Shown here: piece by piece, positions 1 through 12,860 of the stretch
Layout: each line of letters opens with the position of its first letter
Position numbering within the stretch: the stretch's first letter is position 1
NCBI RefSeq assembly: GCF_041381155.1
Contig: NC_091134.1
Coordinates: forward strand, 59,613,467 to 59,677,466
DNA length: 64,000 nucleotides
Reading direction: 5' to 3'
Source of the DNA: Argopecten irradians
Lineage: Eukaryota; Mollusca; Bivalvia; Pectinida; Pectinidae
Translations under genes and position numbers: made by a program
Notes under the pieces: model-generated
What the model was told of the DNA's origin: nothing
Databases searched by the model: none
What the model saw: only the letters and a program-made list of their open reading frames with translations

Positions 1-100
1 TGTATTCAATATCACTGATATTTGCATAAAGTGTACTATACAGATCTGTATGGTATTTATCTTTAAGGCTATGGCTTCTCAAGGGACAACCTCTCTTAGG
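1..100. other. Left flank of 30-bp array, no gene seen
   Basis: Short AT-rich lead-in before the 30-bp minisatellite. An ATG at position 50 opens a frame that runs into the array (to 604), but the non-repeat part is only about 17 codons and has no recognisable signal peptide or domain. I treat it as chance. Confidence 0.5.
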
Positions 101-3100
101 GACCACTCCACTTACACACCAGTAGCCACTGACCATTCCACTTACACACCAGTAGCCACTGACCACTCCACTTACACAGCAGTAACTACTGACCCCTCCA
201 CTTACACACCAGTAACCACTGACCACTCCACTTACACACCAGTAACCACTGACCACTCCACTTACACACCAGTAGCCACTGACCACTCCACTTACACACC
301 AGTAGCCACTGACCCCTCCACTTACACACCAGTAGCCACTGACCATTTCACTTACACAGCAGTAACTACTGACCCCTCCACTTACACACCAGTAGTCACT
401 GACCACTCCGCTTACACAGCAGTAACTACTGACCCCTCCACTTACACACCAGTAGCCACTGACCACTCCACTTACACACCAGTAGTCACTGACCACTCCA
501 CTTACATACCAGTAGCCACTGACTATTTCACTTACACACCAGTAGCCACTGACCACTCCGCTTACACAGCAGTAACTACTGACCCTCCACTTATACTCCA
601 GTAGTCACTGACCCCTCCACTTACACACCAGTCACTGACCACTCCACTTACACACCAGTAGCCACTGACCACTCCACTTACACACCAAGAGTCACTGACC
701 ACTCCGCTTACACACCAGTAGCCACTGACCACTCCACTTACACACCAGTAGCCACAGACCACTCCTTTTACACACCAGTAGTCACTGACTCCTCCGCTTA
801 CACACCAGTAGTCATTGACCACTCCACTTACACACCAGTAACTGACCACTCCACTTACACACCAGTAACTACTGACCCCTCCACTTACACACCAGTAACT
901 ACTGACCCCTCCGCTTACACACCAGTAGTCACTGACCACTCCACTTACACAGCAGTCACTGACCACTCCACTTACACACCAAGAGCCACTGACCCCTCCA
1001 CTTACACACCAGTAGCCACTGACCACTCTACTTACACACCAGTAGCCACTGACCCCTCCACTTACACACCAGTAACTACTGACCACTCAACGTACACACC
1101 AGTAGTCACTGACCACTCCACTTAAACACCAGTAACTACTGACCACTCCACTTACACACCAGTAGCCACTGACCACTCCACTTACACACCAGTAACCACA
1201 GACCACTCCACTTACACACCAAGAGTCACTGACCACTCCACTTACACACCAGTAGCCACTGACCACTCCACTTACACACCAGTAGCCACTGACCACTCCA
1301 CTTACACACCAGTAGTCACTGACCACTCCACTTACACACCAGTAACCACAGACCACTCCACTTACACACCAAGAGTCACTGACCACTCTTCTTACACACC
1401 AGTAGTCACTGAGCACTCTACTTACACACCAGTAGCCACTGATCCCTCCACTTACACACCAGTAGTCACTGACCACTCCACTTACACACCAGTAGCCACT
1501 GACCACTCCACTAACACACCAGTAGTCACTGACCACTCCACTTACACACCAGTAGCAACTGACCACTCCACTGACACACCAGTAACTACTGCCCCTCCAC
1601 TTACACCCCAGTAACCACTGACCACTCCACTTACACACCAGTAACCACTGACCACTTCACTTACACACCAGTAGCCACTGACCACTTCACTTACACACCA
1701 GCAATTACTGACCCCTCCACTTACACATCCGTAGCAACTGACCACTCCACTTACATGCCAGTATTCACTGACCACTCCACTTACACACCATTAGCCACTG
1801 ACCACTCCACTTATACACCAGTAACTACTGACCCCTCCACTTACACCCCTGTAACCACTGACCACTCCAATTACACACCAGTAACCATAACTCCTCTTAC
1901 ACACCAGTAGCCACTGACCCCTCCACTTACACACCAGTAGTCACTGACCATTCCACTTACACACCAGTAGCCACTGACCATTTCACTTACACAGCAGTAA
2001 CTACTGACCCCTCCACTTACACACCAGTAGTCACTGACCACTCCACTTACACACCAGTAGCCACTGACCACTCCACTTACACACCAGTAGCCACTGACCA
2101 TTCCACTTACACACCAGTAGCCACTGACCATTTCACTTACACAGCAGTAACTACTGACCCCTCCACTTACATACCAGTTGTCACTGACCACTCCGCTTAC
2201 ACAGCAGTAACTACTGACCCCTCTACTTACACACCAGTAACCACTGACCACTCCACTTACACACCAGTAGTCACTGACCCCTCCACTTACACCCCTGTAA
2301 CCACTGACCACTCTAATTACACACCAGTAACCACTGACAACTCCTCTTGCACACCAGTAGCCACTGACCACTCCACTTACACACCAGTAGCCACTGACCC
2401 TTCCACTTACACACCAGTAGCCACTGACCATTTCACTTACACAGCAGTAACTACTGACCCCTTCACTTACACACCAGTAGTCACTGACCACTCCGCTTAC
2501 ACAGCAGTAACTACTGACCCCTCCACTTACACACCAGTAGCCACTGACCACTCCACTTACACACCAGTAGTCACTGACCACTCCACTTACATACAAGTAG
2601 CCACTGACTATTTCACTTACACACCAGTAGCCACTGACCACTCCGCTTACACAGCAGTAACTACTGACCCTCCACTTATACTCCAGTAGTCACTGACCCA
2701 TCCACTTACACACCAGTCACTGACCACTCCAATTACACACTAGTAGCCACTGACCACTCCACTTACACACCAAGAGTCACTGACCACTCCGCTTACACAC
2801 CAGTAGCCACTGACCACTCCACTTACACACCAGTAGCCACAGACCACTCCTTTTACACACCAGTAGTCACTGACTCCTCCGCTTACATACCAGTAGCCAC
2901 TGACTATTTCACTTACACACCAGTAGCCACTGACCACTCCGCTTACACAGCTGTAACTACTGACCCTCCACCTATACTCCAGTAGTCACTGACCCCTCCA
3001 CTTACACACCAGTCACTGACCACTCCACTTACACACCAGTAACTACTGACCACTCCACTTACACACCAGTAACTACTGACCCCTCCGCTTACACACCAGT

Positions 3101-6100
3101 AGTCACTGACCACTCCACTTACACAGCAGTCACTGACCACTCCACTTACACACCAAGAGCCACTGACCCCTCCACTTACACACCAGTAGCCACCTGACCA
3201 CTCTACTTACACCAGTAGCCACTGACCCCTCCACTTACACACCAGTAACTACTGACCACTCAACGTACACACCAGTAGTCACTGACCACTCCACTTAAAC
3301 ACCAGTAACTACTGACCACTCCACTTACACACCAGTAGCCACTGACCACTCCACTTACACACCAGTAACCACAGACCACTCCACTTACACACCAAGAGTC
3401 ACTGACCACTCCACTTACACACCAGTAGCCACTGACCACTCCACTTACACACCAGTAGCCACTGACCACTCCACTTACACACCAGTAGTCACTGACCACT
3501 CCACTTACACACCAGTAGCCACTGACCACTCCACTTACACACCAGTAGTCACTGACCACTCCACTTACACACCAGTAGCCACTGACCACTCCACTTACAC
3601 ACCAGTAACCACAGACCACTCCACTTACACACCAAGAGTCACTGACCACTCTTCTTACACACCAGTAGTCACTGAGCACTCTACTTACACACCAGTAGCC
3701 ACTGATCCCTCCACTTACACACCAGTAGTCACTGACCACTCCACTTACACACCAGTAGCCACTGACCACTCCACTAACACACCAGTAGTCACTGACCACT
3801 CCACTTACACACCAGTAGCAACTGACCACTCCACTTACACACCAGTTAATACTGACCCCTCCACTTACACACCAAGAGTCACTGACCACTCCACTTACAC
3901 ACCAGTGACCACAGACCACTCCACTGACACACCAGTAACTACTGCCCCTCCACTTACACCCCAGTAACCACTGACCACTCAACTTACACACCAGTAACCA
4001 CTGACCACTTCACTTACACACCAGTAGCCACTGACCACTTCACTTACACACCAGCAATTACTGACCCCTCCACTTACACATCCGTAGCAACTGACCACTC
4101 CACTTACATGCCAGTATTCACTGACCACTCCACTTACACACCATTAGCCACTGACCACTCCACTTATACACCAGTAACTACTGACCCCTCCACTTACACC
4201 CCTGTAACCACTGACCACTCCAATTACACACCAGTAACCACTGACAACTCCTCTTACACACCAGTAGCCACTGTCCCCCCTCCACTTACACACCAGTAGT
4301 CACTGACCATTCCACTTACACACCAGTAGCCACTGACCATTTCACTTACACAGCAGTAACTACTGACCCCTCCACTTACACACCAGTATTCACTGACCAC
4401 TCCACTTACACACCAGTAGCCACTGACCACTCCACTTACACACCAGTAGCCACTGACCCCTCCACTTACACCCCTGTAACCACTAACCACTCCAATTACA
4501 CACCAGTAACCACTGACAACTCCTCTTACACACCAGTAGCCACTGACCACTCCACTTACACACCAGTAGCCACTGACCCCTCCACTTACACACCAGTAGC
4601 CACTGACCATTTCACTTACACAGCAGTAACTACTGACCCCTCCACTTACACACCAGTAGTCACTGACCACTCCGCTTACACAGCAGTAACTACTGACCCC
4701 TCCACTCACACACCAGTAGCCACTGACCACTCCACTTACACACCAGTAGTCACTGACCACTCCACTTACATACCAGTAGCCACTGACTATCACATTTACA
4801 CACCAGTAGCCACTGACCACTCCGCTTAAACAGCAGTGACTACAGACCCTCCACTTATACTCCAGTAGTCACTGACCCCTCCACTTACACACCAGTCACT
4901 GACCACTCCACTTACACACCAGTAGCCACTGACCACTCCACTTACACACCAAGAGTCACTGACCATTTCACTTACACAGCAGTAACTACTGACCCCTCCA
5001 CTTACACACCAGTAGTCACTGACCACTCCAATTACACACCAGTAGCCACTGACCCTTCCACTTACACACCAGTAGCCACTGACCATTTCACTTACACAGC
5101 AGTAACTACTGACCCCTCCACTTACACACCAGTAGTCACTGACCACTCCGCTTACACAGCAGTAACTACTGACCCCTCCACTTACACACCAGTAGCCACT
5201 GACCACTCCACTTACACACCAGTAGTCACTGACCACTCCACTTACATACCAGTAGCCACTGACTATTTCACTTACACACCAGTAGCCACTGGCCACTCCG
5301 CTTACACAGCAGTAACTACTGACCCCTCCACTTACACACCAGTAACCACTGACCCCTCCACTTACACACCAGTCACTGACCACTCCACTTACACACCAGT
5401 AGTCACTGACCCCTCCACTTACACCCCTGTAACCACTGACCACTCCAATTACACACCAGTAACCACTGACAACTCCTCTTACACACCAGTAGCCACTGAC
5501 CACTCCACTTACACACCAGTAGCCACTGACCCCTCCACTTACACACCAGTAGCCACTGACCATTTCACTTACACAGCAGTAACTACTGACCCCTCCACTT
5601 ACACACCAGTAGTCACTGACCACTCCGCTTACACAGCAGTAACTACTGACCCCTCCACTCACACACTAGTAGCCACTGACCACTCCACTTACACACCAGT
5701 AGTCACTGACCACTCCACTTACATACCAGTAGCCACTGACTATTTCACTTACACACCAGTAGCCACTGACCACTCCGCTTACACAGCAGTAACTACTGAC
5801 CCTCCACTTATACTCCAGTAGTCACTGACCCCTCCACTTACACACCAGTCACTGACCACTCCACTTACACACCAGTAGCCACTGACCACTCCACTTACAC
5901 ACCAAGAGTCACTGACCACTCCGCTTACACACCAGTAGCCACTGACCACTTCACTTACACACCAGTAGCCACAGACCACTCCTTTTACACACCAGTAGTC
6001 ACTGACTCCTCCGCTTACACAACAGTAGTCATTGACCACTCCACTTACACACCAGTAACTGACCACTCCACTTACACACCAGTAACTACTGACCCCTCCA

Positions 6101-7930
6101 CTTACATACCAGTAACTACTGACCCCTCCGCTTACACGCCAGTAGTCACTGACCACTCCACTTCCACAGCAGTCACTGACCACTCCACTTACACACCAAG
6201 AGCCACTGACCCCTCCACTTACACACCAGTAGCCACTGACCACTCTACTTACACACCAGTAGCCACTGACCCCTCCACTTACACACCAGTAACTACTGAC
6301 CACTCAACGTACACACCAGCAGTCACTGACCATCCCACTTAAACACCAGTAACTACTGACCACTCCACTTACACACCAGTAGCCACTGACCACTCCACTT
6401 ACACACCAGTAACCACAGACCACTCCACTTACACACCAAGAGTCACTGACCACTCCACTTACACACCAGTAGCCACTGACCACTCCACTTACACACCAGT
6501 AGCCACTGACCACTCCACTTACACACCAGTAGTCACTGACCACTCCACTTACACACCAGTAACCACAGACCACTCCACTTACACACCAAGAGTCACTGAC
6601 CACTCTTCTTACACACCAGTAGTCACTGAGCACTCTACTTACACACCAGTAGCCACTGATCCCTCCACTTACACACCAGTAGTCACTGACCACTCCACTT
6701 ACACACCAGTAGCCACTGACCACTCCACTAACACACCAGTAGTCACTGACCACTCCACTTACACACCAGTAGCAACTGACCACTCCACTTACACACCAGT
6801 TACTACTGACCCCTCCACTTACACACCAAGAGTCACTGACCACTCCACTTACACACCAGTAACCACAGACCACTCCACTGACACACCAGTAACTACTGCC
6901 CCTCCACTTACACCCCAGTAACCACTGACCACTCCACTTACACACCAGTAACCACTGACCACTTCACTTACACACCAGTAGCCACTGACCACTTCACTTA
7001 CACACCAGCAATTACTGACCCCTCCACTTACACATCCGTAGCAACTGACCACTCCACTTACATGCCAGTATTCACTGACCACTCCACTTACACACCATTA
7101 GCCACTGACCACTCCACTTATACACCAGTAACTACTGACCCCTCCACTTACACCCCTGTAACCACTGACCACTCCAATTACACACCAGTAACCACTGACA
7201 ACTCCTCTTACACACCAGTAGCCACTGACCACTCCACTTACACACCAGTAGCCACTGACCATTCCACTAACACACCGTTCACTGACCACTCCACTTACAC
7301 ACCATCCACTGACCACTCCACTTTCACACCAGTAACTACTGACCACTCCACTTACACATCAGTAACCACTGACAACTCCTCTTACACACCAGTAGCCACT
7401 AACCACTCCACTTACACACCAGCCACTGACCACTCCACTTACACACCAGTAGTCACTGACCATTCCACTTACACACCTGTAACCAATGACCACTCCACTT
7501 ACACACCAGTCACTGACCACTTCACTTACACACCAGTAGCCACTGACCACTCCACTAACACACCGTTCACTGACCACTCCACTTACACACCATCCACTGA
7601 CCACTCCACTTTCACACCAGTAACTACTGACCACTCCACTTACACACCAGTAACTACTGACCAATCCACTTACACACCAGTCACTGACCACTCCACTTAC
7701 ACACCAGTAACCACTGACCAATCCACTTACACATCAGTAACCACTGACCACTCCATTTACACACCTGTAGCCACTGACCAATCCAAATATACACCAGTAA
7801 CCACTGACTACTTCACTTACACACCTGTAACCACTGACCACTCCACTTACACAACAGTAGCCACTGACCACTCTACTTACACACCAGTAGTCACTGACCA
7901 CTCCACTTATACACCTGTAGCCACTGACCA
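101..7930. repeat. 30-bp minisatellite with higher-order structure
   Basis: About 260 tandem copies of a 30-bp unit of the form GACCACTCCACTTACACACC followed by AGTAGCCACT. Common variants are GACCCCTCC, CACAGCAGTAACTACT, ACCAAGAGTCACT and a 27-bp form lacking three bases. Because 30 is a multiple of 3, the plus strand reads as a Thr/Ser/Pro-rich decapeptide (TDHSTYTPVA) and the minus strand as a Cys/Trp/Gly/Val/Ser decapeptide. Both are broken by one-base deletions (for example near 590 and 1587) and by TAA triplets. Marker variants recur in the same order, so groups of units have been duplicated as blocks of about 2-3 kb. The plus strand is strongly C-rich and G-poor. A degraded mucin-like exon is the alternative reading, but the shared lesions argue against an intact gene. 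Confidence 0.95.
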
Positions 7931-9740
7931 GTCTCTAAGGACCAACTGGTCATCCACTTCAATCTTTGTGGCTGAAGTGGTTTCACTTATCTTTGATATT
8001 AAATACCTCATAATTGTCCCTGTGCCATTGTATTTTCAGCTACTGTTGTAGACCATGTGCCTGTGAGACACCTAACATCTCTTCTTATTGTGGTTTTTAT
8101 GTGTTGGTGATAAGAGTAATACTGACCACTATGGAATCTGTCAACAGAAATGGTGCCAGACCATTATCTTGTACATTAGCGCCATGGAGTCTCCTCACCA
8201 ATCCCTTTATAGCTCAATGAAGAAATTATTAAATATGACTGATTCAGGGACTTAGAAACAGGATATAGAGCAATTTGAATATAACAGATCATTTTGTGAA
8301 CATTTCTAAGAATTTCTAATGCTTAAATGGTTAAAGGTATCAATTTTGAGGAAGTAGCTACCATAGATTGTAGGAGTTACCAACTCTGTACCCAGAAACC
8401 TTCCCTGTACTTTAAAGTGCTTTGCTAAGTTTTTTAAATTAATCCCATTTATTTTATATTTCTGAGTTTTCAGTTTGTCTTGTTCTATTTGCAGAACTTT
8501 TTTTTGTGTTTCTCTTTAGATTATCATGGATTCAAATCAATCACACCGACTATTTAATGTCAGATGTTTCCAGAAAGCTTCCATTACAACACAACCAGAT
8601 CAATTTCATTGCTTTTTAAAGATTCGGAAATAAATTTGTTTTCCCCGGAACGAAATGATATTATGCATTATACAACAGAGAAATTGAGATGTTTGTTTCA
8701 AGACGCGGTAATGCTCTACTGCAATCCATACTTTAAAGTGAAGACAGGTTCGAGGGATAGTTGTAAAGGGTCAATAATGGTCAACCTTGCTTTTGAAAAT
8801 ATGAGAATTAATTAAATAAGATATTGAAAGCATAAAATCTTCATGTCTATGGTATTCACCTTTATAGATGAAGATACAATAGGAGCTCATAACATAAAAA
8901 AAAGTTACTTTAGGTTTTGTAGTGAATGGTTTCCACCAGTTGTCTAGCATCAATGATTTATTGGTCAATTTTTGTTGGAGATGATTTCATAAATCTTAAT
9001 GCCATTGTATATATTATATACATTTGCAATTCTTTAATCAAATTTTTCTCCAGGTAATTCTCAAATAGGTCAACCCCATGATCTCCTGTACTTAATTCTT
9101 TAATTAGGACAATTTCTTGGATTTTGAAGAATACGTTTGTCAGATATGCTTTGTACCACATCTCTATATTCATGTTGAGCCTAAGGAATGTTTAGAATTA
9201 ACAGACATTCACAATTTTTTAACCAACCATACAAGTAGACATAGGTATTTTGTCTTTGCATGTTACAGAGTTATCTGCCTTTGTAGTTTAAGATATTGAT
9301 TATGATATCAAAAGTTTGTGTGCAAAGTTATGTTGTTTTCTCAAAAAAGTCGTGTAATCCAGAAAGACATAGCGTAATCATAATACCTACTCTTGCAGGC
9401 AGATAACTTTAATGTGCACATAAAGAATTATGTCTAAGATCTCTCGATTATTTCTCAATAAAAAATTATTTTGAGCTTATACAGTGGTGTTAGTTTGGTA
9501 ATTATAGTTAAATCATAATTGATAAGATTTATCAGTATCTTTTGTTAAATCTAATGTCAGTATCAGGGAGAATTTCTATTGTCTTGGCACTGTTCATTGT
9601 TGCCAGTAGCCATTGAGAGCTGTTCTATTTAATGTTACTGGTCATTGTTTAGTCTATACCTAAATGTTATATATACAAACTCAGCAATGCTTCCAGGGCA
9701 TCCTGGCACTCCTCCCAACATTTTGAAGACCCCCTCCCAG
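7931..9740. other. AT-rich spacer, no gene recognised
   Basis: Non-repetitive AT-rich DNA between two arrays. ORFs here are at most 83 codons, overlap one another on both strands and show no known domain. A polypyrimidine stretch ending in TTTTCAG near 8039 looks like a splice acceptor, but no coding exon follows it. The only structure seen is a short inverted repeat at 9269-9408, listed separately. Confidence 0.5.
9269..9408. mobile_element. Possible small MITE (12-bp inverted repeats)
   Basis: AGTTATCTGCCT at 9269-9280 is exactly inverted as AGGCAGATAACT at 9397-9408, enclosing about 116 bp of AT-rich sequence. The motif resembles a GTTATCTCCCTT-like sequence I associate with molluscan interspersed repeats. 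No target duplication was found and the ends are not fixed, so this could be two independent degraded motif copies. Confidence 0.3.
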
Positions 9741-12365
9741 CTTCCACTAGATTAGATTCCTATTACCCTTCCACTATTTTCACACATTAGATTCCTATTC
9801 CCCTTCCAGTAGTCCCTAACATTAGATTAGTATTCCCCTTCAACTAGTCCCAAATATTAGATTCCAATTCCCCTTCCACAAGTCCAAAACATTAGATACC
9901 TATTCCCCTTCCACTAGTCCCAAACATAAGATTCCTATTCCCTTTCCACTAAACCACACATTAGATTCCTATTCCCCTTCCACTAAACCACATATTAGAT
10001 ACCTATTCCCCTTCCACTAGTCCCACATATTAGATTCCTTTTTCCCCTTCCACTAGTCCCAAACATAAGATTCCTATTCCCCTTCCACTAGTCCCACACA
10101 TTAGATTCCTATTCCCCTTCCACTAGTCCCACACATTAGATTCCTATTCCCCTTCCACTAGTCCCACACATTAGATTCCTATTCCCCTTCCACTAGTCCC
10201 ACACATTAGATTCCTATTCCCCTTCCACTAGTCCCACATATTAGATTCCTATTCCCAGATTCCTATTCCCCTTCCGCTAGTCCCACACATTAGATTCCTA
10301 TTCCCCTTCCACTAGTCCCACATATTAGATTCCTATTCCCCTTCCACTAGTCTCACACATTAGATTCCTATTCCCTTTCCACTAGTCCCAAACATTAGAT
10401 TCCTATTCCCCTTCTTCTTGTCCGACACATTAGATTCCTATTCCCCTTCCACTAGTCCAACGTGATTAAAATCAGAACTTCAATTACACTCTGATACTCT
10501 ATGCTCCAGTACTGGAGCGTAGAGTATCAGAGCGTAATCGAAGATCTGATTTAAATCAGATTGCCACTAGTCGCACACATTAGATTCCTATTCTCCTTCC
10601 ACTTGTCCCACACATTAGATTCCTTTTCCCCTTCCACTAGTCGCACACATTAGATTCCTATTCCCCTCCCTTCCACTAGTCCCAAACGTTAGATTCCTAT
10701 ACCCCTTCCACTAGTCCCACACATTAGATTCCTATTCCCCTTCCACTAGTCCCACACATTAGATTCCTATTCCCCTTCCACTAGTCCCACACATTAGATT
10801 CCTATTCCCCTTCCACTAGTCGCACACATTAGATTCCTAGTCCCCTTCCACTAGTCCCACACATTAGATTCCTATTCCCCTTCCACTAGTCCCACATATT
10901 AGATTCCTATTCCCCTTCCACTAGTCCCACATATTAGATTCCTTTTTCCCCTTCCACTAGTCCCACACATTAGATTCCTATTCCCCTTCCACAAGTCCAA
11001 AACATTAGATTCCTATTCCCCTTCCACTAGTCCCACATATTAGATTCCTATTCCCCTTCCACTAGTCCCACACATTCGATTCCAATTCCCCTTCCACAAG
11101 TCCAAAACATTAGATACATATTCCCCTTCCACTAGTCCCAAACATAAGATTCCTATTCCCTTTCCACTAAACCACACATTAGATTCCTATTCCCCTTCCA
11201 CTAGTCCCACACATTAGATTCCTATTCCCCTTCCACTAGTCCCACATATTAGATTCCTATTCCCCTTCCACTAGTCCCACATATTAGATTCCTTTTTCCC
11301 CTTCCACTAGTCCCACACATTAGATTCCTATTCCCCTTCCACTAGTCCCACACATTAGATTCCTATTCCCCTTCCACTAGTCCCACATATTAGATTCCTA
11401 TTCCCCTTCCACTAGTCCCACACATTAGATTCCAATTCCCCTTCCACAAGTCCAAAACATTAGATACCTATTCCCCTTCCACTGGTCTCAAACATAAGAT
11501 TCCTATTCCCTTTCCACTAAACCACACATTAGATTCCTATTCCCCTTCCACTAGTCCCACACATTAGATTCCTATTCCCCTTCCACTAGTCCCACATATT
11601 AGATACCTATTCCCCTTCCACTAGTCCCACATATTAGATTCCTTTTTCCCCTTCCACTAGTCCCACACATTAGATTCCTATTCCCCTTCCACTAGTCCCA
11701 CATATTAGATTCCTATTCCCCTTCCACTAGTCCCACACATTAGATTCCTATTCCCCTTCCACTAGTCCCACACATTAGATTCCTATTCCCCTTCCACTAG
11801 TCCCACACATTAGATTCCTATTCCCCTTCCACTAGTCCCACACATTAGATTCCTATTCCCCTTCCACTAGTCCCACACATTAGATTCCTATTCCCCTTCC
11901 ACTAGTCCCACATATTAGATACCTATTCCCCTTCCACTAGTCCCACATATTAGATTCCTATTCCCCTTCCACTAGTCCCACACATTAGATTCCTATTCCC
12001 CTTCCACTAGTCCCACACATTAGATTCCTATTCCCCTTCCACTAGTCCCACATATTAGATTCCTATTCCCCTTCCACTAGTCCCACACATTAGATTCCTA
12101 TTCCCCTTCCACTAGTCCCACACATTAGATTCCTATTCCCCTTCCACTAGTCCCACATATTAGATTCCTATTCCCCTTCCACTAGTCCCACACATTAGAT
12201 TCCTATTCCCCTTCCACTAGTCCCACATATTAGATTCCTATTCCCCTTCCACTAGTCCCACATATTAGATTCCTATTCCCCTTCCACTAGTCCCACATAT
12301 TAGATTCCTATTCCCCTTCCACTAGTCCCACACATTAGATTCCTATTCCCTTTCCACTAAACCAC
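9741..12365. repeat. 35-bp minisatellite
   Basis: About 70 copies of a 35-bp unit centred on ATTAGATTCCTATTCCCC followed by TTCCACTAGTCCCACAC. It is pyrimidine-rich on the plus strand. Units at 9741-9990 are the most divergent and those at 11640-12340 are nearly identical, as expected for an ageing edge and a recently amplified core. A multi-unit block (ACAAGTCCAAAACATTAG, then AAACATAAGATTCC, then TTTCCACTAAACCACA) recurs near 9870, 11095 and 11445, so there is higher-order duplication. The last unit ends in the same ACTAAACCACA variant. The array is interrupted at 10458-10563 by a palindromic insertion. Confidence 0.95.
10458..10563. mobile_element. 106-bp palindromic foldback element with 9-bp TSD
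   Basis: The insertion is a near-perfect palindrome centred between 10510 and 10511. Bases 10464-10510 match the reverse complement of 10511-10557 at 42 of 47 positions, and pairing continues with gaps to 10458 and 10563. It is flanked by CCACTAGTC at 10449-10457 and again at 10564-10572. Removing the palindrome and one CCACTAGTC copy restores an uninterrupted 35-bp unit, which makes this a clean target-site duplication. A 9-bp duplication is typical of Mutator-like transposons (established knowledge), so I infer a non-autonomous MULE-like foldback element. It has no coding capacity. Confidence 0.85.
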
Positions 12366-12689
12366 ATGTTGTGTGTAGTGTGTATGAAGTACGAGGTGCG
12401 TGTTTTGGGAGACTGCGGTATGTTCCTGTTGTTGTCTTCTTGTATAGTGGAACTGTTGCTCTTTTTTTTTCCCTCCAAATATTGTGGCATCTTCATACTG
12501 TCTACTATAGTTTTGCTGGAATACTCATTGTTAAGAAAGAAAAGAAAGATAGGAATATTTGCCTGTGACAAATTGCTCTCTGAGTTCCTCTTTTCTGTAT
12601 TAAAGTTAAAAAAAAATATCAGAACTCTCTGTGAGATGACTGATTTAGTTTTATCAGTAAATGTCATATCAACAGCCTGGGCCATTTAG
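12366..12689 (+). CDS. Weak ORF, 107 aa, unrecognised
   Basis: An open frame that starts just after the 35-bp array. The product would be rich in Leu, Ile, Phe and Val with a basic patch (LRKKRK) near the middle. I recognise no domain. The opposite strand is also open over almost the same span (12335-12685), and the 3' end runs into the SINE at 12640-12860. Both facts point to chance. Listed only because it is one of the longer non-repeat frames. Confidence 0.07.
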   Translation: MLCVVCMKYEVRVLGDCGMFLLLSSCIVELLLFFFPSKYCGIFILSTIVLLEYSLLRKKRKIGIFACDKLLSEFLFSVLKLKKNIRTLCEMTDLVLSVNVISTAWAI

Positions 12690-12860
12690 GACATGCCATG
12701 TTTGAAGCAGGAAAGCCATGGATCAGTGGTCAGTATCAGGCAACTTCCTCACATGGGATTCAAACTCTTGACCCAGAAGTGGAGGGCTTTTGGTAAAATG
12801 TTGATAAATCTCAACCATACAGCCATTGGCCATTGAGGTGATCTTGATGCCTCATCAACA
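12640..12860 (-). mobile_element. tRNA-derived SINE, minus strand
   Basis: Read on the minus strand, a B-box-like GAGTTTGAATCCC (around 12752-12764) is followed by a body containing GATACTGACCACTGATCC, GGCTTTCCTGCTTCAAAC, GGCATGTCCTAAATGGCC and CAGGCTGTTGATATGAC, ending in an AAACTAAA-like tail. This order resembles a SINE body I know from molluscs and other invertebrates (GTACTGACC ... GGCTTTCCTCC ... CACGTCCTTAAATGACCC ... GGCTGTTAATAGGACGTTAAAC). The 5' tRNA-like head is degraded and no target duplication was found, so the ends are approximate. The copy is diverged and therefore old. Confidence 0.6.

Noticed and set aside
562..5662. Minus-strand Cys/Trp/Gly-rich repeat ORFs in the 30-bp array as secreted Cys-rich proteins
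   Set aside because: They are antisense readings of a unit that is a multiple of 3, are broken repeatedly by one-base indels, and lack any signal peptide or non-repeat domain.
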